From Brachyspira alvinipulli ATCC 51933 (GTDB taxonomy: Bacteria > Spirochaetota > Brachyspiria > Brachyspirales > Brachyspiraceae): 64,000 bases of DNA. Below the pieces are notes generated by a model, which saw nothing but the letters and a program-made list of their open reading frames with translations, did not search any database and was not told the origin of the DNA. The first letter of the stretch is position 1. Each line of letters opens with the position of its first letter. Below are positions 1-7,172 of the stretch, in pieces. The stretch spans positions 60,681-124,680 of the forward strand of contig NZ_KI912406.1 in assembly GCF_000518245.1 (NCBI RefSeq), written 5' to 3'. Position numbers and translations under genes: made by a program.

Positions 1-960
1 GATGAATTGCTTTCTAAGACAGATAAAAAAGTTGAAGATTTAGTATTAGAGCAGAATTTAAAATTCTTCAAAGAAACAGAAGGTTTAAGAAGAGAACAGG
101 AAAATCTTGCTGAAAATATAAAAAAACTAGATGAAGAAACAAATAAAAAGCTAGACAGCCATATAGAAGAGCAGAAAAACCTTATAAATAAAGAAACAGA
201 GAGTTTAAATTCAAAATATGAAGAACTTTCTAAGAATACAGAAGATTTACTAAAAGAAAGCAATACTAAATATGATGAATTGCTTTCTAAGACAGATAAA
301 AAAGTTGAAGATTTAGTATTAGAACAGAATTTAAAATTCTTCAAAGAAACAGAAGGTTTAAGAAGAGAGCAAGAAAATCTTTCAGAAAATATACAAAGAG
401 TAGATAGCGAAAATATTTCCAAGTATGAAGAGTTAAATAATAAATATAATGAACTTTCTAAGAACACAGAAGAATTAATATTAGATACTAATAAAAAACT
501 AGATATTCAAATAAAAGAACAGAAAAACTTTATAACTAAGGAAACAGAAAGTTTAAATTCAAAATATGAAGAACTTTCTAAAAATACAGAAGATTTACTA
601 AAAGAAAACAATACTAAATACGATGAATTGCTTTCTAAGACAGATAAAAAAGTTGAAGATTTAGTATTAGAACAGAATTTAAAATTCTTCAAAGAAACAG
701 AAGGTTTAAGAAGAGAGCAAGAAAATCTTGCTGAAAATATACAAAGAGTAGACAGCAAAAATATTTCTAAATATGAAGAGTTAAATAATAAATATAATGA
801 ACTTTCTAAAAACACAGAAGAATTACTAAAAGAAAACAATACTAAATACGATGAATTGATTTCTAAGACAGATAAAAAAGTTGAAGATTTAGTATTAGAG
901 CAGAATTTAAAATTCTTCAAAGAAACAGAAGGTTTAAAAAGAGAACAAGAAAATCTTGCT
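1..960 (+). repeat. Four in-frame coding repeats of about 115 bp within the coiled-coil gene
   Basis: Nearly identical copies begin at 1, 274, 622 and 850, with spacings of 273, 348 and 228 bp, all multiples of three. Shorter blocks between them (for example the segment encoding ETESLNSKYEELSKNTEDLL) are also repeated. This pattern fits expansion and contraction by recombination without loss of frame. Confidence 0.85.
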
Positions 961-1797
961 GAAAATAATGCCAAGTATGAAGAGTTAATTGGTAATTTAA
1001 ATAAAAAATTAGATGAGCAAATAGAAAAACAGAAAGATATTTTGAATGAAGAAAAAAAAGTATTGAGTTCAAAATATGATGAACTTAGTAAAAATACGAA
1101 TGAATTAATAAAAGATAATAATGCTAAATATGATAGTTTAATTAATAATTTAAATAAAAAGATAGAAGATAATAATGATATTTTAAATTATACTATTGAT
1201 AGTAAATATGCATCATTTGCAAAGAATATTAATGAATCAATAGAAAAAAATGATGCTAAATATAATCAATTTGCTGATGCAGTAAGTAAAAAAATTGATA
1301 TTCAATCAGAAGAACAAAGAAATAAACTTGAAGCTATAAGCAAAAACAATGAGAATTTTATAAAAACTATAAATGAAATATTAGAAAAAAATAATATTAA
1401 GTATGAACAGTTAGTAGAATCTATAAACGGCAGATTAAAAAATAATAATAATACAGTATCTAATAATCATACTACTTCTTCATACAATAATAATGATGAT
1501 GTATTTAATTATATAGACAGCAGACTTGATGAAGAAAGCCATAAAACTAAAAAGAGAATTAAAAGAATAGAAAATAGATATTCTGAGCTTGTAAAAACTA
1601 CGGATGAAATGTTTGAAAAACAAAATAAAAAGCATGATAAATTAATTGAGTATGTTGACAAGAAAATTGATGAAGAGCAGGTGAGAAATGATAATCAAGT
1701 AAAAGGAATAGATAAAAAGATAAGCAATGTTGCTATAGTATCAATTTCTTTATTTGCAGTTATAATTGTAATATTGCTTGCTTATCAATTGTTATAA
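1..1797 (+). CDS. Repetitive coiled-coil protein with C-terminal membrane anchor (5' end outside window)
   Basis: The reading frame is open from base 1, so the gene starts upstream of the window and the TTG at position 7 is not a credible start. The product is almost wholly charged heptad-rich coiled coil (Lys, Glu, Asn, Asp). A 40-residue module containing KTDKKVEDLVLEQNLKFF occurs four times, its DNA copies starting at 1, 274, 622 and 850, almost identical and all in frame. The last 22 residues are a hydrophobic segment (VAIVSISLFAVIIVILLAYQ) preceded by lysines, which suggests a tail anchor with the coiled coil in the cytoplasm. No enzymatic motif is visible. A structural or scaffold role is inference only. 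Confidence 0.75.
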   Translation, partial: DELLSKTDKKVEDLVLEQNLKFFKETEGLRREQENLAENIKKLDEETNKKLDSHIEEQKNLINKETESLNSKYEELSKNTEDLLKESNTKYDELLSKTDKKVEDLVLEQNLKFFKETEGLRREQENLSENIQRVDSENISKYEELNNKYNELSKNTEELILDTNKKLDIQIKEQKNFITKETESLNSKYEELSKNTEDLLKENNTKYDELLSKTDKKVEDLVLEQNLKFFKETEGLRREQENLAENIQRVDSKNISKYEELNNKYNELSKNTEELLKENNTKYDELISKTDKKVEDLVLEQNLKFFKETEGLKREQENLAENNAKYEELIGNLNKKLDEQIEKQKDILNEEKKVLSSKYDELSKNTNELIKDNNAKYDSLINNLNKKIEDNNDILNYTIDSKYASFAKNINESIEKNDAKYNQFADAVSKKIDIQSEEQRNKLEAISKNNENFIKTINEILEKNNIKYEQLVESINGRLKNNNNTVSNNHTTSSYNNNDDVFNYIDSRLDEESHKTKKRIKRIENRYSELVKTTDEMFEKQNKKHDKLIEYVDKKIDEEQVRNDNQVKGIDKKISNVAIVSISLFAVIIVILLAYQLL

Positions 1798-1842
1798 TTT
1801 TATGTTTATAGGAATTTATTTATAATGGGGGAATCATAGTTT

Positions 1843-2532
1843 ATGGATATTTTTAAAACTAATACCATTATAGATAAATTTGCCTATGAAAAAGAATATT
1901 TATCACTAGGCTATAAAAATATATGCGGTGTAGATGAGGTTGGAAGAGGATGTTTATTCGGACCTGTTACAGTTGCTGCTGTTATAATGCCTTTAGAATT
2001 GGATAATGATTTTATAAAAAGAGATTTAATAGTAAAAGATGTTGATGATTCAAAAAAAATATCACCAAGAAAAAGAGAAGAGCTTTATGATAAAATAATT
2101 GAGAATGCCCTATGCTATTCTATTTATTCTGTTGATTCAAAAACTATAGATGAAATAAATATATATAATGCAACTAAACTTGCTATGATTAAAGCTATAG
2201 AAAATTTAGAATTAAAACCAGATGTGCTTCTTATAGATGCAGTTAAACTTGATATAGATATAAAACAATGTTCCATAACAAAGGGTGATTTTAAATCTTA
2301 CAGTATTGGATGTGCTAGTATAGTTGCAAAAGTATTTAGAGATAGGATGATGAATGAACTTCCTGAAGAATATCAAAAATATAAGATTGCTAAAAATAAA
2401 GGTTATGGTACTAAAGAGCATATTAAAGCTATAGATATGTATGGAGCAAGCGATATGCATAGATATTCATTTGAACCAATAAAGTCTTTGAATAATATTA
2501 AAGAAGATGAAACGGATTCGTTACCTCTATAA
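1843..2532 (+). CDS. rnhB: Ribonuclease HII
   Basis: 229-residue RNase HII, which cuts the RNA strand of RNA-DNA hybrids and removes single ribonucleotides from DNA. The family signature GVDEVGRG (D31, E32) is present, followed by LLIDAVKLD (D132) and SIVAKVFRD (D167), giving the expected four acidic metal ligands. Length is normal for the family. The gene starts with ATG behind GGGG, 46 bases after the coiled-coil gene, and ends at a bidirectional hairpin terminator shared with the convergent ankyrin gene. Confidence 0.95.
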   Translation: MDIFKTNTIIDKFAYEKEYLSLGYKNICGVDEVGRGCLFGPVTVAAVIMPLELDNDFIKRDLIVKDVDDSKKISPRKREELYDKIIENALCYSIYSVDSKTIDEINIYNATKLAMIKAIENLELKPDVLLIDAVKLDIDIKQCSITKGDFKSYSIGCASIVAKVFRDRMMNELPEEYQKYKIAKNKGYGTKEHIKAIDMYGASDMHRYSFEPIKSLNNIKEDETDSLPL

Positions 2533-2550
2533 AGAGTTTTTATTTATAAA

Positions 2551-2587
2551 AAAATAGGGCTTAATATTAATTAAGCCCTATTTTTTT
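2551..2587. terminator. Bidirectional intrinsic terminator between rnhB and the ankyrin gene
   Basis: Inverted repeat around TAGGGCTTAA / TTAAGCCCTA flanked by A-run and T-run on either side, so it can end transcription from both convergent genes. Confidence 0.85.
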
Positions 2588-2598
2588 AGTTTTTTATA

Positions 2599-3288
2599 TT
2601 ATTGACATGAAGCTTTTCCAGTACGTACGTTTATTCCGCCTGCATCTTTTATCATTTTTATAATGTTTTGATTTCTTGATTCGCATGCATAAGTATATGC
2701 ACTTTTATTTAACTGTTTGCTTACTATATTTACATCAACTTTTTTATCCAATAAGAATTTCACAGCATCTTCTCTGTTATTTCCGGCAGCAACCATAAGC
2801 ATAGTTTCACCATCTCTTTTATCCTGTTCATTTAAATTTAATTTTCCTTGATAAAGAGGATATAAATATTCTATAACTTTTATATTTCCCCCAAGTATAG
2901 CTGATTTAAAAGCGCTAGTAACATCTGCAGTATCTCCTGCATATAGATTAGCTCCCTGACCTACTAAATATTGAACTACGTCTAAATATCCTATAAAAGC
3001 AGCCCATCCTAAAGCAGTTTGTTTTAAACTAGCAGTATCCTGAACTTCTATATCCTGACCTGCTTCAACCATTTTTTTAATTTCAGCTAAATTGCCTTCT
3101 TTAACAGCATCAAACCACTTAGCATTAGGGCCTTTGGATCTTTCCTTATAAAATATTCTATGAGATAATCTTCTTGGATTTGCAAGATTTGTTAACTCTT
3201 GCGGGCTTAATCTTGTAAATCTTTCAGTTTGAGAATAAAGCGGTATAGATGAAATTATTAAAGCAAATAGAAGTATTATTTTTTTCAT
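2599..3288 (-). CDS. Secreted ankyrin-repeat protein
   Basis: 229 residues from the start chosen here. An N-terminal signal peptide (MKKIILLFALIISSIPLYS) is followed by about four ankyrin repeats with typical TALGWAAFIGYLDVVQYLVGQG-like spacing. The upstream in-frame ATG at 3300 would add MEKA, but GGAG of that stretch sits at ideal distance from the ATG at 3288, so 3288 is the better start. The signal peptide has no lipobox cysteine, so a periplasmic protein is likely. Ankyrin repeats bind partner proteins, and the partner is unknown. The gene converges on rnhB. Confidence 0.85.
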   Translation of the reverse strand: MKKIILLFALIISSIPLYSQTERFTRLSPQELTNLANPRRLSHRIFYKERSKGPNAKWFDAVKEGNLAEIKKMVEAGQDIEVQDTASLKQTALGWAAFIGYLDVVQYLVGQGANLYAGDTADVTSAFKSAILGGNIKVIEYLYPLYQGKLNLNEQDKRDGETMLMVAAGNNREDAVKFLLDKKVDVNIVSKQLNKSAYTYACESRNQNIIKMIKDAGGINVRTGKASCQ

Positions 3289-3421
3289 AGCTTTCTCCAT
3301 TTTTAATATAGTTTTAACAAATAAAAACTTTCATAAATATGTATTTGTAAAAAATCTTTAATAAGAAAGATTATCATAAAATACCAATAATTTAAAAATA
3401 TGTAATTTTTCCATTTTTTTA

Positions 3422-3450
3422 TTGACATAATTAATTTTTAGTTATATAAT
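3422..3450 (+). promoter_or_regulatory. Consensus promoter for rpmG-secE-nusG-rpl-rpo block
   Basis: TTGACA (3422-3427), 17-base spacer, TATAAT (3445-3450): a perfect sigma-70 type match. It lies about 50 bases before the rpmG start and is the only strong promoter seen before secE. Confidence 0.85.
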
Positions 3451-3502
3451 GGATTACCTTGTAAATTATAGGTTATTGTAAATTTGTTTTAAGGAGCAAA
3501 TA

Positions 3503-3679
3503 ATGGCAGGAGCAAAAGTAAAAACAGAGCAAATACATCTTCAATGTACAGAATGTAAAAGAAAAAATTATATAACAACTAAAAATAAACAAAATGTTCC
3601 AGATAAGCTAGAATTAAAAAAATATTGTCCTCATGATAAAAAACATACAATTCATAAAGAATTGAAAGTATCTAGATAA
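3503..3679 (+). CDS. rpmG: 50S ribosomal protein L33
   Basis: 58 residues beginning [18 protein letters not shown] and ending HKELKVSR. The CTEC motif and the later CPHD give a partial zinc-knuckle typical of L33 variants. An AAGGAG ribosome-binding site lies 6 bases before ATG. Position just upstream of tRNA-Trp and secE is the conserved bacterial arrangement. Confidence 0.95.
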   Translation: MAGAKVKTEQIHLQCTECKRKNYITTKNKQNVPDKLELKKYCPHDKKHTIHKELKVSR

Positions 3680-3702
3680 TATTTTTTTGTTTTTATAAAT
3701 TT

Positions 3703-3775
3703 GGGTCAGTAGTTCAATTGGTAGAGCACCGGTCTCCAAAACCGGGTGTTGCAGGTTCGACTCCTGTCTGACCTG
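3703..3775 (+). tRNA. tRNA-Trp (CCA anticodon)
   Basis: A full cloverleaf can be folded: acceptor GGGTCAG pairs with CTGACCT (one G-U), anticodon stem CCGGT/ACCGG with CCA at 3736-3738, T-arm GCAGG/CCTGT with TTCGACT, discriminator G. The CCA end is not encoded. It sits between rpmG and secE and is probably co-transcribed and processed. Confidence 0.95.
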
Positions 3776-3816
3776 ATTCTTTTTTAATTTGAATTAATAT
3801 ATTTTAAGGTAACTTT

Positions 3817-4140
3817 ATGGCGGATAATAAAAAGAAAAATAACTTTTTGAACTCTATTGTTGAAATAAAAAAAGAACTTTTTGAAAGAAGTGTATGGCCT
3901 ACACGTCAGGATGTTATCAATCAAACAGTTGTTGTTATAATTCTGCTTGTATTAGCATCTGCATTTTTGGGTGCTGTAGATTATGTTGTTACATTCTTGA
4001 CAAGAGCTTTGTTGGACGGAAGAGTTTTGTTAAGTTTGATGTCTTCTAAAATAACATTAGTTTTAGTATTAGCTGTAGTTGTTTTATTAGTAATATATTT
4101 TGCTATACGTTATTTGAGAAAAAATAGATACAGTAGGTGA
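3817..4140 (+). CDS. secE: Preprotein translocase subunit SecE (with extra C-terminal membrane segment)
   Basis: SecE stabilises SecY in the Sec translocon of the inner membrane. The core signature is present: an amphipathic helix IVEIKKELFERSVWPTRQDV, then a membrane segment at about residues 35-62. At 107 residues it is longer than the usual single-span bacterial SecE of about 60-70. A second hydrophobic stretch at about 79-99 follows and ends in a basic tail. The gene is 7 bases upstream of nusG, the near-universal partner. Confidence 0.9.
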   Translation: MADNKKKNNFLNSIVEIKKELFERSVWPTRQDVINQTVVVIILLVLASAFLGAVDYVVTFLTRALLDGRVLLSLMSSKITLVLVLAVVVLLVIYFAIRYLRKNRYSR

Positions 4141-4147
4141 ATAAAAT

Positions 4148-4735
4148 ATGTCTGAAGAAATATCTGGTGTAAAAGATTATAAATGGTATATAGTTCATAC
4201 TCAGCATGGATATGAAAATAAAGTTCGTGAACGTATAGAAAAAAGAGCTAAAGAAAATGGAATGACAGAACTAATTGTAGATATATATATACCTTCAGAA
4301 ACAGTAACTTCTACAAAAAATGGTAAAAAAGTTTCTAAGGAAGAATTTTTTTATCCTGGCTATGTTTTAGTAAAAATGGTAATGAATGATGCTACACAGT
4401 CTATGGTTAGAAGAACACCTGGAGTTGCAGGATTTATAGGCAGTCACGCTACAACAAAAGAAGAAGGAAATATAATTCCTACTCCTTTAAGCGAAGCAGA
4501 TGTTGCACGTATATTTGAAAATAGAGATTCAAAAGATAAGACAGAGATAAATGAAATTATCGGAATGGAATTCGATATAGGAGAAAAGGTTCAGGTAATA
4601 GACGGACCTTTCAATGGTTTGAATGGAGTTATTGAAAATATTAATTCAGATAAAGGTAAAGTAACAGTAAAAATAGAGATATTTGGAAGAAGTACTCCTA
4701 CAGAATTAGATTTTAATAAAGTTAAAAAACTATAA
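4148..4735 (+). CDS. nusG: Transcription termination/antitermination factor NusG
   Basis: 195 residues. The N-terminal NGN domain starts WYIVHTQHGYENKVRERIEKR and includes the conserved FYPGYVLVKM and TPGVAGFIG blocks. The C-terminal KOW domain is at about residues 140-190 (GEKVQVIDGPFNGLNGVI). NusG binds RNA polymerase and couples it to Rho or the ribosome. AGGTGA overlapping the secE stop codon serves as ribosome-binding site, which suggests coupling to secE. Confidence 0.96.
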   Translation: MSEEISGVKDYKWYIVHTQHGYENKVRERIEKRAKENGMTELIVDIYIPSETVTSTKNGKKVSKEEFFYPGYVLVKMVMNDATQSMVRRTPGVAGFIGSHATTKEEGNIIPTPLSEADVARIFENRDSKDKTEINEIIGMEFDIGEKVQVIDGPFNGLNGVIENINSDKGKVTVKIEIFGRSTPTELDFNKVKKL

Positions 4736-4760
4736 AAAATAAATTTAAGAGGTAGTAAAG

Positions 4761-5183
4761 ATGGCTAAAAGAGTAGTTGGTATTGTAAAGGTTCGCATAC
4801 CAGGCGGAGAGGCAACACCTGCTCCACCATTAGGACCAGCATTGGGTCAGAAGCAGATACAAATAGCAGCTTTCGTTAAAGATTTTAATGCTAAAACATC
4901 TAAAATGAAAGGTCAGCTATTAAATACCTATATAACAGTATATGAAGATAAAACATATACATTTGTTACTAAAGGTACATCTACTTCTACATTAATTAAG
5001 AAAAAATTGGGTATAGAAAAAGGTTCAGGAGAGCCTAATAAAACTAAAGTTGCTACAATCAATCAAAAGCAGCTTGAAGAAATAGCTCAAGAGAAAATGG
5101 CTTATATGTCAGCTAATGATATAGAAGCAGCAAAGAAAATAGTTGCGGGTACAGCTCGTGCTATGGGTATTAAAGTAGAATAA
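4761..5183 (+). CDS. rplK: 50S ribosomal protein L11
   Basis: 140 residues, normal for L11. The N-terminal GGEATPAPPLGPALGQ proline-rich motif and the C-terminal RNA-binding domain with GTARAMGI are evident. L11 forms the GTPase-associated centre with 23S rRNA. Good AGAGGT site before ATG. Confidence 0.97.
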   Translation: MAKRVVGIVKVRIPGGEATPAPPLGPALGQKQIQIAAFVKDFNAKTSKMKGQLLNTYITVYEDKTYTFVTKGTSTSTLIKKKLGIEKGSGEPNKTKVATINQKQLEEIAQEKMAYMSANDIEAAKKIVAGTARAMGIKVE

Positions 5184-5200
5184 TAAATATTAAAGGCATA

Positions 5201-5225
5201 CCATTTATTAAAAGTGAATAAATGG
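5201..5225 (+). promoter_or_regulatory. Stem-loop in the rplK-rplA gap
   Basis: CCATTTATT (5201-5209) pairs with AATAAATGG (5217-5225), a 9-bp stem with a 7-base loop, and no T-run follows. It could be an RNA processing site or part of an L1 feedback target. Position alone supports this and the sequence is not diagnostic. Confidence 0.3.
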
Positions 5226-5258
5226 AAGTAGACGTTTGAAAGAAAGGAAGAAATAATT

Positions 5259-5960
5259 ATGGCTACAAAAGAAAAGAAAATAGGTGGCAAACGTTACGAC
5301 GCTATACGTAAGGGAGTAGAGAAGTTCAAGCTCTATTCAGTAGAAGAGGCTATTGATTTAGCTAAGAAAAACGCTACCTGTAAATTTGATGAAACTATTG
5401 AGGTAACAATAAACCTTAATATCTTACAAAAACATTCAATAAGAGATACATTATCATTCCCAAATGCTTTTGGTAAAGAAAAAAGAGTAGTAGTATTTGC
5501 ACAAGGTGAAAAAGCAGATGAGGCAAAAGCTGCCGGTGCTATGGAAGTTGGTTTTGAAGATTTAATTGATAAAATTAAAGGCGGATATACTGATTTTGAT
5601 GTTGCTATTTCTACCCCAGATTTGATGAAAGAGGTTGGTAAATTAGGTCAGATACTTGGTAGAAAAGGACTTATGCCTAACCCAAAAACAGGAACAGTTA
5701 CTCTTGATATAGCTCAGGCAGTAAAAAGTTTCAAAGCTGGAAGAATGGAATACAGAGCAGATAAACATGGTATAGTAAGAATGGGTATCGGCAAGGCTTC
5801 AATGGATGTTGATAAATTGAATGAAAACTTCAAAACATTCTATGATGAAATCTTAAGAAAAAAACCTACAGACTTAAAAGGTGAATATATTAAAGCAATA
5901 GGCGTTACATCTACAATGGGTGTAGGTATAAAAATAGATCATAAAAAGATAAAAATGTAA
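5259..5960 (+). CDS. rplA: 50S ribosomal protein L1
   Basis: 233 residues with the L1 core blocks KFDETIEVTINLN, GLMPNPKTGTVT and GKASMDVDKLNEN. L1 forms the L1 stalk at the ribosomal E site and in other bacteria represses translation of its own L11-L1 message. The 75-base gap from rplK holds a stem-loop. Confidence 0.97.
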   Translation: MATKEKKIGGKRYDAIRKGVEKFKLYSVEEAIDLAKKNATCKFDETIEVTINLNILQKHSIRDTLSFPNAFGKEKRVVVFAQGEKADEAKAAGAMEVGFEDLIDKIKGGYTDFDVAISTPDLMKEVGKLGQILGRKGLMPNPKTGTVTLDIAQAVKSFKAGRMEYRADKHGIVRMGIGKASMDVDKLNENFKTFYDEILRKKPTDLKGEYIKAIGVTSTMGVGIKIDHKKIKM

Positions 5961-6057
5961 TTAGCAATAAACCTGTTTTGATAAGCGAAGTCATATTTTG
6001 TGATCCCATTATATGAATAGTATTAGCAAAATGGTTTAATATAATAGAGGTGGTAGT
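5961..6057 (+). promoter_or_regulatory. Candidate ribosomal-protein (L10-type) leader
   Basis: The 97-base gap before rplJ contains AAGCGAAGTCAT and GTGATCCCATT, reminiscent of the bulged elements of L10 leader RNAs that bind the L10-L12 complex. The location is right for that autoregulatory element. I could not fold it convincingly by eye, so this is a positional suggestion. Confidence 0.3.
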
Positions 6058-6582
6058 ATGCCTAATAAGAAAAACATTGAAACAGTATCATTTCTTAAAG
6101 AAAGTATGGGAGAATGTGCAGGTTTGGTTTTCTTTGATTACAGAGGAGCAACAGTAGCACAGCTTACAGAATTAAGACGTGAATTAGCAAAAAGTTCTTC
6201 TTCAATGAAGATATGTAAAAACTCTTTAGTTGATATTGCTTTAAAAGAGTTAGGCAGAGAAGTAAAAGATGAAATGTTCGTTAATCCTACAGCAGTAGTA
6301 TTTGCTAAGGAAGATGTTCCATCTGCAGCTAAAATAATAAGTGAAGCTGCAAAAAAGAATGATAAAATTAAAATCAAGGGCGGATATATGGGTGAAGATT
6401 TACTTAACCCAGCTGATGTACAAGTTGTTGCAAATATCCCTCCAAGAGAAGTTTTACTTTCTCATCTTGTTACAGCACTTGAGTCGCCTATATCAAGTTT
6501 GGCAAACAGCTTGCAAAGTATTATATCAGAGCTTGCTTATGTGCTTGATAGCGTTGAAGAAGAAAAGAAAAAATCAGCTTAA
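6058..6582 (+). CDS. rplJ: 50S ribosomal protein L10
   Basis: 174 residues. The N-terminal rRNA-binding domain (VFFDYRGATVAQLTELRRELAKS, KNSLVDIALKEL) is followed by a C-terminal helix that carries the L7/L12 dimers. AGAGGTGGT lies directly before ATG. Pairs with rplL downstream as in almost all bacteria. Confidence 0.96.
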   Translation: MPNKKNIETVSFLKESMGECAGLVFFDYRGATVAQLTELRRELAKSSSSMKICKNSLVDIALKELGREVKDEMFVNPTAVVFAKEDVPSAAKIISEAAKKNDKIKIKGGYMGEDLLNPADVQVVANIPPREVLLSHLVTALESPISSLANSLQSIISELAYVLDSVEEEKKKSA

Positions 6583-6650
6583 TATGCTGACGAATTATTT
6601 AATATTTAATTAAAGAAAATTATTAAACAAAATTTTTAAGGAGATAAACA

Positions 6651-7040
6651 ATGGCTTTAAGTAAAGAAGAAATATTACAAGCAATAGAAGAGATGAAAGT
6701 TATAGAGCTTCACGAGTTAGTAGAAGCTATTAAAGAAAAATTCAATGTAACAGCAGCTATGCCAGTTGCAGCAGTAGCAGCAGCTCCAGCAGCAGGCGGT
6801 GCAGCAGCTCCAGCTGAAGAAGAGAAAAATGAATTCGATATCATTCTTACAGGTTTTGATGTAGCTCAAAAAATCGCTCTTATTAAAGAAGTTAGAGCAG
6901 TTAGCGGCTTAGGATTAAAAGAAGCTAAAGATGCTGTAGAAAAAGGTGGAGAAACTATTAAATCAGGTGTTTCTAAAGAAGAAGCAGCAGCTATCAAAAA
7001 ACAATTAGAAGCAGCTGGTGGTAAAGTTGAAGTTAAATAA
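6651..7040 (+). CDS. rplL: 50S ribosomal protein L7/L12
   Basis: 129 residues: N-terminal dimerisation helices, an Ala/Pro-rich hinge (about residues 37-57), and a C-terminal domain with [18 protein letters not shown] and [12 protein letters not shown], the factor-binding face. An AAGGAG site precedes ATG. Adjacent to rplJ. Confidence 0.97.
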   Translation: MALSKEEILQAIEEMKVIELHELVEAIKEKFNVTAAMPVAAVAAAPAAGGAAAPAEEEKNEFDIILTGFDVAQKIALIKEVRAVSGLGLKEAKDAVEKGGETIKSGVSKEEAAAIKKQLEAAGGKVEVK

Positions 7041-7083
7041 TAAGATTTTAGAGAGTATTATCATTAACATTTAATGATTTAAT

Positions 7084-7118
7084 ATAAGAAGGGTATAATA
7101 CGCTTGTACCCTTCTTAT
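7084..7118 (+). promoter_or_regulatory. Stem-loop between rplL and rpoB (attenuator or processing site)
   Basis: ATAAGAAGGGTA (7084-7095) and TACCCTTCTTAT (7107-7118) form a perfect 12-bp stem with an 11-base loop. No T-run follows (TAGTGTATT), so it is not a strong terminator. The rplL-rpoB gap of other bacteria holds a partial attenuator and an RNase III site that set the rpoB level, and the same role is inferred here. Confidence 0.6.
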
Positions 7119-7172
7119 TAGTGTATTTAATCAAATCAAAATAAAAGCGTTAAATTGTGGAGATCTTTTAAT

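Noticed and set aside
1-960. Possible CRISPR-like array because of regularly recurring DNA repeats
   Set aside because: Repeats are about 115 bp, in frame, unevenly spaced and code for coiled coil; the spacers are coding too.
507-974. Antisense ORF of 155 codons inside the coiled-coil gene
   Set aside because: It follows the repeats on the opposite strand and its Ser/Phe-rich product is a shadow of the Lys/Glu code; no ribosome-binding site.
7155-7172. TTG start giving six more residues for rpoB
   Set aside because: The ribosome-binding GGAG lies within that extension and suits the ATG at 7173.
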